A stretch of DNA of 64,000 nt from Candidatus Gastranaerophilales bacterium (GTDB taxonomy: Bacteria > Cyanobacteriota > Vampirovibrionia > Gastranaerophilales > Gastranaerophilaceae), in the NCBI GenBank assembly GCA_944326525.1, contig CALVEG010000001.1, forward strand, positions 62,001 to 126,000, in the 5' to 3' direction. Shown here in pieces: positions 8,196 to 16,443 of this stretch. The position numbers and the translations under genes were made by a program. The notes under the pieces are model-generated. The model was not told where the DNA came from. It did not search any database and was given only the letters and a program-made list of their open reading frames with translations. Each line of letters begins with the position of its first letter. The stretch's first letter is position 1.

Positions 8196-9467
8196 ATGCT
8201 CTGGTATGTAATTAATTTTGCGATAATTCTGGTTTTCATTGCTTTGTTTTTGATAACTAGACAAATGAATAAAAGATGGTCAAAGATTAACGATTACCTC
8301 GGAATGGTCACGAATACAGTTAATTCTGTCCGTTATGGTAATTTGTCTACTAAGATTGATAAAATTGAACATTCAACTTATCAAAATGTTACGGATAGTA
8401 TTAACAGAATGGTTGAAACGCTTAACGATCGTGAAAAAATGATTGTTGAATATCAGGCAGAACTTATTAGACAAAACAAGCTTTTGGAAAGTGTTATTAA
8501 CTCACTGTCGGATGGTATTTTAATTGTAAATGAACAAGGTAATATTTTAAGAGCTACTCCAAAAATTATTAAGTGGTTTGGGGTTAAAGGGAATGATATT
8601 CTGGGGAAAAATGTTTACGACTATATAGAAATTGCTGACGGTAATACTATCGAAAAACTTTCTGATAATGATGTTTTTATTAAAAATACTCCAACTAATA
8701 ATTTTATTATAAATTCCGTTCGGCTTTCTCTTGATGATAAAAAACGTTATGTGCTTTTGATTAAAGATGTTACAACTCAGCGTGAAATTGAAACTCTTAA
8801 AGAAGATTTTGTAGCAACTTTGACACACGATCTTAAGGTGCCGATTGTTGCAGAAGCTAATATTTTGAATTTCCTTATTGATGGAAAGTTCGGAGAAATT
8901 AACGATAAACAAAGAGTTGCACTTTTGAATATGAAGTCTTCTAATGAAGAACTTATTGATCTAGTACAAATTGTTCTTGAAACATACAAGGTTAAAGAAA
9001 CTGGTATTCCGCTATTAAAAGAAAATATAAAACTTAATGAATTCTTAACGGATATTGTTAATGAAGTTCAGCCGATTGCCGCTAATTCAGGGCTTGTGAT
9101 TAATTTTACGCCGGCTGAGAAAAATTTAACGGTATCTGCTGATGTTATGCAGCTTAAGCGTGTAGTTAAAAATCTTATATCAAACGCTATTTCTCACAGT
9201 AATACGAAAAAAGATATCGATATTAAAATGTCTGAAATTCCAGATTTTATAACTATTTCCGTAATTGATTACGGGCAAGGTATTCCACAAGATGAATTAA
9301 AACTTATTTTTAATAAATACTATTCTGCTGCGAAGAAGTTTCGCAAAATTGGTACAGGGCTTGGGCTATATCTTTCTCAGCAAATCGCTAAATCCCACGG
9401 TGGTGAAATAACTGTTGAGAGTGAAGAAAATGTTAGAACTGAATTTTGTATTAAACTTCCTAATTAA
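8196..9467 (+). CDS. PAS-domain sensor histidine kinase, orphan
   Basis: 423 residues. One N-terminal membrane helix (VINFAIILVFIALFLIT), a HAMP-like linker with no large sensor outside the cell, a PAS domain at about 95-190 (VINSLSDGILIVNEQGNIL), then the dimerisation/phosphotransfer domain with the H box TLTHDLKVP (His about 210). The ATPase domain has the N box NLISNAISH, DYGQGIP and GTGLGLYLS. A complete kinase. No response regulator lies next to it, so its partner is elsewhere. Signal probably cytoplasmic via PAS. ATG at 8196 has only a weak, distant SD. Confidence 0.9.
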   Translation: MLWYVINFAIILVFIALFLITRQMNKRWSKINDYLGMVTNTVNSVRYGNLSTKIDKIEHSTYQNVTDSINRMVETLNDREKMIVEYQAELIRQNKLLESVINSLSDGILIVNEQGNILRATPKIIKWFGVKGNDILGKNVYDYIEIADGNTIEKLSDNDVFIKNTPTNNFIINSVRLSLDDKKRYVLLIKDVTTQREIETLKEDFVATLTHDLKVPIVAEANILNFLIDGKFGEINDKQRVALLNMKSSNEELIDLVQIVLETYKVKETGIPLLKENIKLNEFLTDIVNEVQPIAANSGLVINFTPAEKNLTVSADVMQLKRVVKNLISNAISHSNTKKDIDIKMSEIPDFITISVIDYGQGIPQDELKLIFNKYYSAAKKFRKIGTGLGLYLSQQIAKSHGGEITVESEENVRTEFCIKLPN

Positions 9468-9487
9468 CTTTTAAATTTATTTATATT

Positions 9488-9522
9488 AAAAAGCGCTTTG
9501 CATATTTTGCAAAGCGCTTTTT
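9488..9522. terminator. Bidirectional intrinsic terminator
   Basis: Perfect 15-bp stem AAAAAGCGCTTTGCA with loop TATTT, between the convergent kinase gene and rpsI. Confidence 0.9.
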
Positions 9523-9542
9523 GTATATTCGATAATAAAATA

Positions 9543-9935
9543 TTAACGTTTTGAGAATTGGAAACGTTTTCTTGCACGTTTGCGACCGTATTTTTTACGT
9601 TCTTTAACACGTGGGTCACGAGTTAATAGTCCTTCCAAACGAAGTACATTTCTGTATTCTTCATTTGATTTTACTAGTGCTCTTGCAATGCCGTGTCTAA
9701 TTGCGCCACATTGTGCTACAACGCCACCGCCTAATGTTTTTACTCTTACATCATATTTTTCTTGATTGTCTGTAAGTACAAGCGGTCTGTAAACTAACAT
9801 TTCAACTGCAGGTCTGTTGCCGATGTAGTCTCTTAATGTTTTACCGTTTACAAAAATTCTGCCTTTACCTTTGACCAATTTTACCACTGCTATAGAGGTT
9901 TTTCTGCGGCCTGTTGCCATAATTTCTTCTGCCAT
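9543..9935 (-). CDS. rpsI: 30S ribosomal protein S9 (uS9)
   Basis: 130 residues with the family signature ATGRRKTSIAVVKLVKGKG near the N-terminus and the basic C-terminal tail KKYGRKRARKRFQFSKR, which reaches the tRNA sites of the 30S subunit. The ATG at 9935 shares one base with the rplM stop (TAATG) and has a strong SD AAGGAGG inside rplM. The last gene of the operon, followed by a terminator. Confidence 0.98.
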   Translation of the reverse strand: MAEEIMATGRRKTSIAVVKLVKGKGRIFVNGKTLRDYIGNRPAVEMLVYRPLVLTDNQEKYDVRVKTLGGGVVAQCGAIRHGIARALVKSNEEYRNVLRLEGLLTRDPRVKERKKYGRKRARKRFQFSKR

Positions 9936-10372
9936 TATTTAGCCTCCTTTTCCAGTACAATCGGTTTTTGTGCTGCGTGCGGATGTTCGCTGCCTGCATA
10001 GATTTTTAATTTTGTTAATTGTTGAGCTCCTAATGTGTTGTGTGGAAGCATACCCTTAACTGCTTTTTCTAATGCTAAAGTACCGTCTTTTTCCATAAGT
10101 TCTTTGAAGCTTGCGCTCTTTAATCCGCCCGGATATCCGGTATGATGATAATAGATTTTATCTGTTTCTTTTTTGCCTGTTACACGAACTTTGTCTGCGT
10201 TGATTACTACTACGAAATCGCCTGTATCAACATTAGGTGTGTATTCAGGCTTATTTTTTCCTCTTAAAATATCAGCGATTCTGCTTGCTAAACGGCCAAG
10301 AATTTCGCCTTCAGCATCTATCAGATACCACTTTCTTTCTACTTCAAGAGGTTTTGCTGAATATGTCTTCAT
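9935..10372 (-). CDS. rplM: 50S ribosomal protein L13 (uL13)
   Basis: 145 residues starting [20 protein letters not shown]; the ATG at 10372 is preferred over an upstream in-frame extension because of the SD GGAGA and family length. Conserved segments: [41 protein letters not shown]. One of the early-assembling 50S proteins. Starts 23 bases after truA and is directly coupled to rpsI. Confidence 0.98.
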   Translation of the reverse strand: MKTYSAKPLEVERKWYLIDAEGEILGRLASRIADILRGKNKPEYTPNVDTGDFVVVINADKVRVTGKKETDKIYYHHTGYPGGLKSASFKELMEKDGTLALEKAVKGMLPHNTLGAQQLTKLKIYAGSEHPHAAQKPIVLEKEAK

Positions 10373-10395
10373 GCTAATGTCTCCATTTATTACTT

Positions 10396-11169
10396 TTAGT
10401 ATTGTACTTCCAATAATGTCAGACCATACGGACTGACTGTTTGTCCCGCCTTGCAACGGTCTTTTGCCTCCAAAACATCTTTCATATGTTCCGGCGGTAA
10501 TTTGTGACCTTCTATTTCTAGAAGAGTTCCGACTATCGTTCTTACCATATTATACAGAAACCTGTCTCCGATAATATCTATAACAACTCTGTCGTCTTCG
10601 AGTCTTTTGCACTCGGCTTTTTCGATAAAACAGACTGTGCTCGGGTTTAGCGTTCCGGAGCTTTTGAAACTTGAAAAATCGTGCTCACCTAATAGGTAAT
10701 TTAGCGACTTTTGCATTTTCTCAAGGTTAATTTCATATTTTATCCTCATTAAATCCCCGTCAAACGCGTCTTTGTTCCGTCTGTTAATAAATTCATAACG
10801 GTAATGTCTACGTTTTGCGGACTTTTGAGCATGAAAATTCTCATTAACCTCGATTAAATCTCTGATAGAGATGTCTGGGGGCAATATTTCATTTACTGAA
10901 TATACAAACCGTGAAGCAACAATTGGTTTGTCATATCTGAAATGAAGTATTTGACCTTTTGCGTTGACACCTTTGTCAGTTCTTCCGGAGAAGACTGTCT
11001 TAATCGGTCTTTTATTTTCTTCGGTGATTCTCTCACCTGTCACTGTACAAATTGCTTTTTCTAAAATCCCTTGTATTGTCGGTTTAGTTATCTCTTGACC
11101 GTTTTCAAATTGAATTTGGCTTCCGTGATAATTTTTTCCGATATACCGAACTTTTAAAGCATATTTCAT
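10396..11169 (-). CDS. truA: tRNA pseudouridine(38-40) synthase TruA
   Basis: 257 residues. Catalytic motif [14 protein letters not shown] contains the essential Asp; other blocks are [15 protein letters not shown] at the N-terminus, [27 protein letters not shown] and [18 protein letters not shown]. Modifies uridines in the anticodon stem-loop of tRNAs. ATG at 11169 lies 6 bases after the rplQ stop with no good SD, so translation is probably coupled. The rplQ-truA-rplM-rpsI order is common in bacteria. Confidence 0.97.
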   Translation of the reverse strand: MKYALKVRYIGKNYHGSQIQFENGQEITKPTIQGILEKAICTVTGERITEENKRPIKTVFSGRTDKGVNAKGQILHFRYDKPIVASRFVYSVNEILPPDISIRDLIEVNENFHAQKSAKRRHYRYEFINRRNKDAFDGDLMRIKYEINLEKMQKSLNYLLGEHDFSSFKSSGTLNPSTVCFIEKAECKRLEDDRVVIDIIGDRFLYNMVRTIVGTLLEIEGHKLPPEHMKDVLEAKDRCKAGQTVSPYGLTLLEVQY

Positions 11170-11175
11170 TTTGGC

Positions 11176-11604
11176 TTATACCAATTGGATTAAAGCCATT
11201 TCTGAAGCATCACCGCGGCGTGGTGGTAATCTGTATATTCTTGTATAGCCACCTTTGCGGTCAGAATATTGCTTTCCGATTATTACAAATAATCTTCTTA
11301 ACACTGTTTGTGGTGTAAGTTTCTTATCTGCTACTGGTGCTTCAAATTCTTCGCCGGTTGTCATATCAATGAATTTACCGGTTTCTTTGTTATAAATGTG
11401 TCTTGCTGCTTGGCGGATTGCGTGAAGATCTCCCTTTTTAGCCATTGTGATAATCTCTTCAGCATATGGTCTAAGGGCTTTTGCTCTTGCCATTGTTGTT
11501 TTGATTTCACCGTGGACAAAAAGTTCAGTCGCTAATGAACGCAAAAGAGCATCTCTTTGATCCTTTGCTTTGCCAAGCGTATGTTTTTTTGTCATGTGTC
11601 TCAT
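11176..11604 (-). CDS. rplQ: 50S ribosomal protein L17 (bL17)
   Basis: 142 residues. Signature MRHMTKKHTLGKAKDQRDALLRSL, HGEIKTTMARAKALRP and the YTRIYRLPPRRGDASEMALIQLV end. Slightly longer than the usual 115-130 residues owing to a middle insertion (IYNKETGKFIDMTTGEEF). SD AAAAGGAAAAG before ATG 11604. Sits after rpoA as in most bacteria. Confidence 0.98.
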   Translation of the reverse strand: MRHMTKKHTLGKAKDQRDALLRSLATELFVHGEIKTTMARAKALRPYAEEIITMAKKGDLHAIRQAARHIYNKETGKFIDMTTGEEFEAPVADKKLTPQTVLRRLFVIIGKQYSDRKGGYTRIYRLPPRRGDASEMALIQLV

Positions 11605-11646
11605 TGTTCTTTTCCTTTTATCTTTTATTTCGTATTATTTGTTTTA

Positions 11647-12615
11647 TTAACCGATTTCTTCTTCGATTTCTGGGTTTGGAGCCAAGTCAAGTCCAAAGTG
11701 ATGTAGTCTTTCGATTACTTCGTCAGATGACTTTTTGCCAAAGTTTTTGATGTTTAATAAATCGTGTTCTGATTTCTTAAGCAATTCTGCCATTGAATTG
11801 ATGCTTGCTCTTTTTAAGCAGTTGTATGCTCTTACTGAAAGTTCAAGTTCTTCAATTGTCATTGATGGAACGTTTGAATCTTCTTCTGCTTCTTCGTGAA
11901 CACTTATTGTCGGTGCAACTACAGGTTGACCTGTGATTGATGCAATTTGAATAAAGTGATCAATTAGAAGATTTGATGCTTGGCTCAATGCTGTTGTTAC
12001 TTCAATTGAACCATTTGACCAAATTTCTAGAGTCAATTTATCAAAGTCTATTGAATCGCCTACACGAGTGCTTTCTACGTTGTAGCTTACACGTTTAATC
12101 GGCATAAATGTTGCATCAATCGGTAATACGTCGATTGCAACACCTTTTGAATCTCTTGGTACATCGTGAGCAACGTAACCTTTGCCGGTTTCAACAATTA
12201 CATCAGCGTGGAAGCTGCCGCCGTCTGCTACTGTACATATTAACCAGTCAGGGTTTACTACTTTTACCCCTGCCGGAAGCTGAATATCACTTGCCAATAC
12301 TGGCCCAGGACGATCTATATCTATTCTTAAGTGTTGAGCATCTTTAGAATCGGTTTTTACCACAAGTCCTTTTAGGTTAAGCATTACATCAATAACGTCT
12401 TCAAGAACGCCAGGTATTGCTGTATATTCGTGTGTAATACCTTCTATTCTTGCTGAAGTTACTGCGGTACCTTCAAGGCTTGAAAGAAGTACACGTCTTA
12501 ATGAGTTACCTATTGTCGTTCCAAAGCCCTTTTCCAACGGCTCAATTACGAATTTTCCATATTGAGATCCGTCTGAACTTGTTGTGGTATTAACGCATTT
12601 GATTTTTAATTCCAT
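11647..12615 (-). CDS. rpoA: DNA-directed RNA polymerase subunit alpha
   Basis: 322 residues. N-terminal assembly domain with FVIEPLEKGFGTTIGNSLRRVLLSSLEG and ITHEYTAIPGVLEDV; C-terminal DNA/activator-binding domain with LELSVRAYNCLKRASINSMAELL and NFGKKSSDEVIERL. The alpha dimer starts polymerase assembly, and the C-terminal domain reads UP elements. SD AGGAGA. The 120-base gap to rpsD contains a hairpin (GGC-AAAAA-GCC nested in CACTC/GAGTG) that may tune expression within the operon. Confidence 0.98.
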   Translation of the reverse strand: MELKIKCVNTTTSSDGSQYGKFVIEPLEKGFGTTIGNSLRRVLLSSLEGTAVTSARIEGITHEYTAIPGVLEDVIDVMLNLKGLVVKTDSKDAQHLRIDIDRPGPVLASDIQLPAGVKVVNPDWLICTVADGGSFHADVIVETGKGYVAHDVPRDSKGVAIDVLPIDATFMPIKRVSYNVESTRVGDSIDFDKLTLEIWSNGSIEVTTALSQASNLLIDHFIQIASITGQPVVAPTISVHEEAEEDSNVPSMTIEELELSVRAYNCLKRASINSMAELLKKSEHDLLNIKNFGKKSSDEVIERLHHFGLDLAPNPEIEEEIG

Positions 12616-12738
12616 GTTTTAATCTCCTAGTTTTTTAATTAACTATTGTGGATTTCTCCGTTTGGTTTGTCTTAAAGCTCCCAGATTATTGTTCCACTCT
12701 TTGGGCTTTTTGCCTTTTTGAGTGTTTTATAAATCCGG

Positions 12739-13341
12739 CTACTTAGAATAGTACTCAATTACGAGTTGTTCTTTGATTTCTGGATCTAATTCTTCTCTTT
12801 CCGGTATTCTGTCAAAAGTGATTTTCAATGCTGCTTTATCTATTGTCATCCAAGCTGGTGCGCATGCCATATCTATCATTTCTGTTACTGATTTTAAGAA
12901 TGCTTCACTTCTTGATTTGATTGTGATTACATCTCCTGCTTTTACTTGGTATGACGGAATATCTACCTTTTTACCGTTTACAAGAACGTGTCCGTGATTT
13001 ACGATTTGTCTTGTTTGTTTACGTGTTATTCCTAGACCTGCTCTGTATAAAATGTTGTCAAGTCTTGATTCTAATAGCTGAAGAAGAATTGTGCCGGTTA
13101 CGCCTTTTCTTCTTGCTGCTTCATTATAGTATCTTGCAAATTGTTTCTCACTTACGATGTAAGTAAATCTGATTTTTTGTTTTTCTGCTAAGTGTATTGC
13201 ATATTCAGATAATTTCTTTCTTACTGCACCGTGTTGACCTGATGCGGTTTGGCGCATTGATGATGTCAATTTTCTGTTTGATATGTCTTTTACTTTTTTA
13301 TTTCTGAATAATTTGTTGGTTGGTCCTGAATATCTTGCCAT
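12739..13341 (-). CDS. rpsD: 30S ribosomal protein S4 (uS4)
   Basis: 200 residues. Typical blocks: SEKQFARYYNEAARRKGVTG, LLQLLESRLDNILYRAGLG, TRKQTRQIVNHGHVLVNGKKV (S4 RNA-binding domain). Lacks the N-terminal zinc cysteines, so it is the zinc-independent form. A primary 16S rRNA binder and, in some bacteria, a repressor of its own operon. SD AAGGAG. Directly preceded by a strong hairpin (13366-13413). Confidence 0.98.
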   Translation of the reverse strand: MARYSGPTNKLFRNKKVKDISNRKLTSSMRQTASGQHGAVRKKLSEYAIHLAEKQKIRFTYIVSEKQFARYYNEAARRKGVTGTILLQLLESRLDNILYRAGLGITRKQTRQIVNHGHVLVNGKKVDIPSYQVKAGDVITIKSRSEAFLKSVTEMIDMACAPAWMTIDKAALKITFDRIPEREELDPEIKEQLVIEYYSK

Positions 13342-13365
13342 TTTAATTTTTCTCCTTTTATTTGT

Positions 13366-13413
13366 TGCGGGGCATCTATGGTTTGCGATTTTGGCTTAAC
13401 GCAAGCCCCCGCA
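13366..13413 (-). promoter_or_regulatory. Structured leader just upstream of rpsD (candidate S4 autoregulatory element)
   Basis: On the minus strand TGCGGGG pairs with CCCCGCA across 48 bases, and inside it TTGCG pairs with CGCAA. The structure ends about 25 bases before the rpsD start codon. It is unusually GC-rich for this AT-rich genome. S4 binds leader RNAs in Escherichia coli (alpha operon) and Bacillus (rpsD); similarity to either is not established here. Confidence 0.45.
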
Positions 13414-13441
13414 GTTTGTAACTGTGATTGTTCCGCTGTTA

Positions 13442-13828
13442 TTATACGCGGCGTTTTTTAGGCGGACGGCAGCCGTTGTGAGGAATAGGGGTTACGTCTT
13501 TGATTAACGTGATTTCTAATCCTGCTGCTTGGATCGCTCTAATTGCTGTTTCTCTGCCTGAACCAGGCCCTTTGATATGTACTTCAACTTTTTTCATACC
13601 TTGATCTATTGATTTTTTTGCAACAAGTTCTGCTGCTGATTGAGCTGCAAACGGAGTTCCTTTTCTTGCGCCTTTGAAGCCTGTTGCGCCTGCTGTTGCC
13701 CATGCGATAGCATTACCTTGTGTGTCTGTTGAAGTTACTATTGTATTGTTAAAGGTTGATTGTATATGTACAACACCCTGCAATACGTTTTTCTTTTCTT
13801 TTTTCTTTGTTTTTACTGGTCTTGCCAT
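13442..13828 (-). CDS. rpsK: 30S ribosomal protein S11 (uS11)
   Basis: 128 residues. Family blocks [60 protein letters not shown] and the end [12 protein letters not shown]. Platform protein of the 30S subunit near the mRNA exit. SD AAAGGA before ATG 13828. Confidence 0.98.
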   Translation of the reverse strand: MARPVKTKKKEKKNVLQGVVHIQSTFNNTIVTSTDTQGNAIAWATAGATGFKGARKGTPFAAQSAAELVAKKSIDQGMKKVEVHIKGPGSGRETAIRAIQAAGLEITLIKDVTPIPHNGCRPPKKRRV

Positions 13829-13860
13829 TTCTTTATCCTTTTTCTTTGTTACTTTTTAAA

Positions 13861-14226
13861 TTATTTCTTTTTAGCTACTGCACCGTTTTTCTTGCCACGG
13901 CGTGTTCTTGCGTTTGTTTTTGTTCTTTGACCTCTTACTGGAAGTTTTCTTTTGTGTCTAAGACCTCTGTATGAACCGATTTCTTGTAGACGTTTGATGT
14001 GCATTGTTACTTCACGTCTTAAATCACCTTCGATGTGATAGTTTGCTAGTTCATTACGCAAGTTTTTGATATCTTCTTCTGTTAAATCATCTGTTCTTAA
14101 GTCAGGTGAAATTCCTGTTGCTGCAAGTATCTTTGCGCTTCTTGTTGGTCCTATACCGTATATATAGGTTAGTGCTATTATCATTCGTTTGTTACGGGGT
14201 AAATCCACCCCAGCTAATCTTGCCAT
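13861..14226 (-). CDS. rpsM: 30S ribosomal protein S13 (uS13)
   Basis: 121 residues from ATG 14226 (SD AAAGGAGA). Starts [21 protein letters not shown], with [37 protein letters not shown] and a lysine-rich tail, which contact the P-site tRNA and L5. An in-frame extension upstream runs into the GC-rich island and lacks family similarity, so I exclude it. Confidence 0.98.
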   Translation of the reverse strand: MARLAGVDLPRNKRMIIALTYIYGIGPTRSAKILAATGISPDLRTDDLTEEDIKNLRNELANYHIEGDLRREVTMHIKRLQEIGSYRGLRHKRKLPVRGQRTKTNARTRRGKKNGAVAKKK

Positions 14227-14269
14227 TTTTCTGTTTTCTCCTTTTCTTGTTGTTAGATTTTTTTGTGTA

Positions 14270-14564
14270 TGAGGCTTAAATACTTCCTCACCATCCGCCG
14301 ATTTTGCCCGCGGATCCGGCTCTTTGTTGTGTGTACTGCCTGTTTTTGCTTCACGCTCCGCTGTCATTCGCTCTGTCGTTCGTTAGCTCCGCGTTACTTC
14401 GAGTTCCGTTCGCTCACGCTCACTTCACTCTAACCTTCCGGATTATTCGGCTTTCCAGCTTCTTTCGTTCGCTTTAAATTCCTTCGGAATTTAGCCGCTC
14501 ACTGCGAAGCTTCGGACGTTTCGGGTTTCGCTCACTTTGTTCGCTTCACCCTGCCGAAAATCCG
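14270..14564. repeat. GC-rich, repeat-dense island between rpmJ and rpsM
   Basis: Nearly 300 bases visibly richer in G+C than all flanking DNA. On the minus strand it contains many variants of GTGAGCG, AGCGAAC and GCGGAGCG, a perfect hairpin AAATTCC-GAA-GGAATTT, the palindrome CGAAGCTTCG and a stem ATCCGC/GCGGAT. No ORF with recognisable similarity. In most genomes rpmJ and rpsM are only tens of bases apart, so this looks like an insertion in an essential operon. Confidence 0.6.
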
Positions 14565-14678
14565 CTACCCTTGTCTTTGTTTGTGTTTTGGGTTTTCGCA
14601 TATGATCGCTATACGACCTTTTCTTTTTATGCATTTGCATTTGTCACACATTGGTTTTACTGATGATCTTACTTTCAT
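14565..14678 (-). CDS. rpmJ: 50S ribosomal protein L36 (bL36), zinc form
   Basis: 37 residues, read directly from the minus strand: begins [15 protein letters not shown] and ends [11 protein letters not shown], then TAG. The four zinc ligands of the C+ form are present (Cys, Cys, Cys, His). Position between infA and rpsM matches the conserved order. A start at 14678 has only a weak SD. Too short to be found by length-limited gene calling. Confidence 0.96.
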   Translation of the reverse strand: MKVRSSVKPMCDKCKCIKRKGRIAIICENPKHKQRQG

Positions 14679-14731
14679 TTTTTTGTTCCTTTATATGGTT
14701 TTGTATCTTGCTTGTTTTTTATTTTGCTGTG

Positions 14732-14947
14732 CTACTTAAGACGGAATGTTATACGTCCTCTGGTTAAATCGTATGGTGTCATTTCAACTTTTACTTTATC
14801 GCCAGGTAAAATTCTTATGAAATTCTTTCTGATTTTACCTGATATGTGTGCCAATATTTCGTGATCATTCTCTAATTTCACCCGAAACATCGCATTCGGC
14901 ATTGATTCTATTATGGTACCTTCGATTTCTATGACGTCTTTTGACAT
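14732..14947 (-). CDS. infA: Translation initiation factor IF-1
   Basis: 71 residues: [23 protein letters not shown]..., [19 protein letters not shown], and ...[11 protein letters not shown], a complete single OB-fold. Binds the 30S A site during initiation. SD AGAGGA at good spacing. First gene of this operon; the usual upstream neighbours (secY, adk, map) are absent, so the operon is split here and has its own promoters. Confidence 0.98.
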   Translation of the reverse strand: MSKDVIEIEGTIIESMPNAMFRVKLENDHEILAHISGKIRKNFIRILPGDKVKVEMTPYDLTRGRITFRLK

Positions 14948-15002
14948 TGTTTCCTCTATTCGGCTATTTGTATGTGCACAATTGTCCCCTTATAAGGGAA
15001 CA

Positions 15003-15030
15003 TGTATATATTACTTGGAAAATATTTCAA
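15003..15030 (-). promoter_or_regulatory. Proximal promoter P1 of the infA operon
   Basis: TTGAAA (15030-15025), 16-base spacer, TATACA (15008-15003). The predicted start near 14996 falls in the palindrome CCCTTATAAGGG (14987-14998), which may be an operator or a 5' hairpin. Confidence 0.6.
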
Positions 15031-15092
15031 TGCAAGTGTTTTCATAACGTTTTTTAACAAAATCTTTTTTATTTAAGTTGATTGTTTTTATA

Positions 15093-15120
15093 ATTTTAGC
15101 ATTCAATCAGGTGTTTTCAA
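15093..15120 (-). promoter_or_regulatory. Distal promoter P2 of the infA operon
   Basis: TTGAAA (15120-15115), 16-base spacer, TAAAAT (15098-15093) on the minus strand. Apart from these promoters I see nothing in the 420-base gap 14948-15366. Confidence 0.5.
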
Positions 15121-15366
15121 ATACTTTAAAATTCTTATGTCGGGCAACTTTTAGACTCGTTTGTAAATTTTTCTTAATATTTTTAATGTGTGTATTTTTA
15201 AATAAAAAATTAGTATAAGCTTTTTTTAAATAGCTTTAAAATTGAATTGAGATATTATATTAAGTTATGTTACAAAAATGTTTTTTGTTGAATTTGGGCG
15301 GGAATATTTTACTTTATATAGTTAAGAGGTGTATAAATCGTTTCTTAATGTTCAAAGGAGAGTGTT

Positions 15367-15735
15367 ATGCCGGACAGAATTAATAGCATAGAAGATTTGG
15401 AAGAAGTTAGAGCAGCAGCTGCTGCGCAGGGTACTACCGTTCCTAATTATAATGAGTGGTATCAAATTATGCAGCAATTGGAAGAACTTGGTGTTGAATC
15501 TACCGGATCTTATGCCGGCGATAAAGCTAAAATTGAACAGGTTCAGCAATCTGTTGAAGATTATATTAGAGAAGCTCAAATTGAGCAGGCTGCACAAGAA
15601 CGCAGAAAAGAGTCTCAGCAGGTAAAAGAAGTTTCTGAAACTGACAGTGAGCAAACTGTTAAGGCAAATGTTGCAAACGCTACAAGTTCACAACTTATGG
15701 CTGATTATATGAAAATTTATCATTTCTTGCCGTAA
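15367..15735 (+). CDS. Small hypothetical, glutamine/glutamate-rich helical protein
   Basis: 122 residues, SD AAAGGAGA at ideal spacing. Predicted almost wholly helical: EDLEEVRAAAAAQG, YQIMQQLEELG, KIEQVQQSVEDYIREAQIEQAAQERR suggest a coiled coil at about 55-95. No signal peptide or membrane segment. No family recognised. Convergent with lepB; no clear terminator between them. Confidence 0.7.
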   Translation: MPDRINSIEDLEEVRAAAAAQGTTVPNYNEWYQIMQQLEELGVESTGSYAGDKAKIEQVQQSVEDYIREAQIEQAAQERRKESQQVKEVSETDSEQTVKANVANATSSQLMADYMKIYHFLP

Positions 15736-15777
15736 ATTTTGGTGTTTTAAGCTTCAAAAAATTGCTTTTATAGTTTA

Positions 15778-16443
15778 TTACTTTATTTGGTAAGGGTTAT
15801 TAAATAATGATTTTATGCGTGTAATCGGCCAAAATATTGTAACGGCACGGCCTATAAAGCGGTCTTTAGGCAAAAGTCCCCAATATCTTCCGTCTTGGGA
15901 GTTGCCTCTGTTATCTCCAAGCATTAGGTAATAGCCTTCCGGAATATCAAATTTACATTCTATTGCCTCGGAGCATTGCGGATAATCATAAGGGCTGTTT
16001 ACATAAGGTTCTTCAAGCGGTGTTCCGTTTATGTAGACAGTATATTTTCCGGTTTGGTCGGATTTTATTTCTACCTTTTCGCCAGGAAGTCCTATAACTC
16101 GTTTTATGTAAGCTACATCTTTGCAGAAAAAGCCCGTTAATCTTGAAAATACCTTAATCGGGGTGTTTTTTAATCTTTCAAAAGGAGGGTAAAATACCAT
16201 TATGTCACCGCGTTTTGGGGTTCTATAAAATCTTGAAAATCTTTCTACTACTATTCTGTCCCCTTCAAGAAGTGTAGGATGCATTGAGGCTGAAGGAATC
16301 CAACGTATTTCTCCTACAAAATATCTTATGATGATTACCATTACAAGGACAAATACAACTGTTTCTATTATCTCTCTTGTAATCGGATTTATTGATTCAT
16401 ATTTCGTTTTTATAAGATTAAAAATTTCTTTTAATTTATGCAT
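15778..16443 (-). CDS. lepB: Signal peptidase I
   Basis: Cleaves signal peptides of exported proteins at the outer face of the inner membrane. 221 residues. One N-terminal membrane helix (TVVFVLVMVIIIRYFV), catalytic Ser in IPSASMHPTLLEGD, catalytic Lys in AYIKRVIGLPGEKVE, and box E GDNRGNSQDGRYWG. Slightly long for a Gram-positive-like type with a single helix, as in cyanobacteria. Its start overlaps the end of the prenyl synthase gene by 8 bases. SD AGGAC. Serves the secretin, lipoprotein-adjacent and adhesin exports seen in this window. Confidence 0.95.
   Translation of the reverse strand: MHKLKEIFNLIKTKYESINPITREIIETVVFVLVMVIIIRYFVGEIRWIPSASMHPTLLEGDRIVVERFSRFYRTPKRGDIMVFYPPFERLKNTPIKVFSRLTGFFCKDVAYIKRVIGLPGEKVEIKSDQTGKYTVYINGTPLEEPYVNSPYDYPQCSEAIECKFDIPEGYYLMLGDNRGNSQDGRYWGLLPKDRFIGRAVTIFWPITRIKSLFNNPYQIK

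Noticed and set aside
14227..14367. 47-codon N-terminal extension of rpsM
   Set aside because: Runs into the GC-rich island, no similarity to S13, and the internal ATG has the SD and matches the family length.
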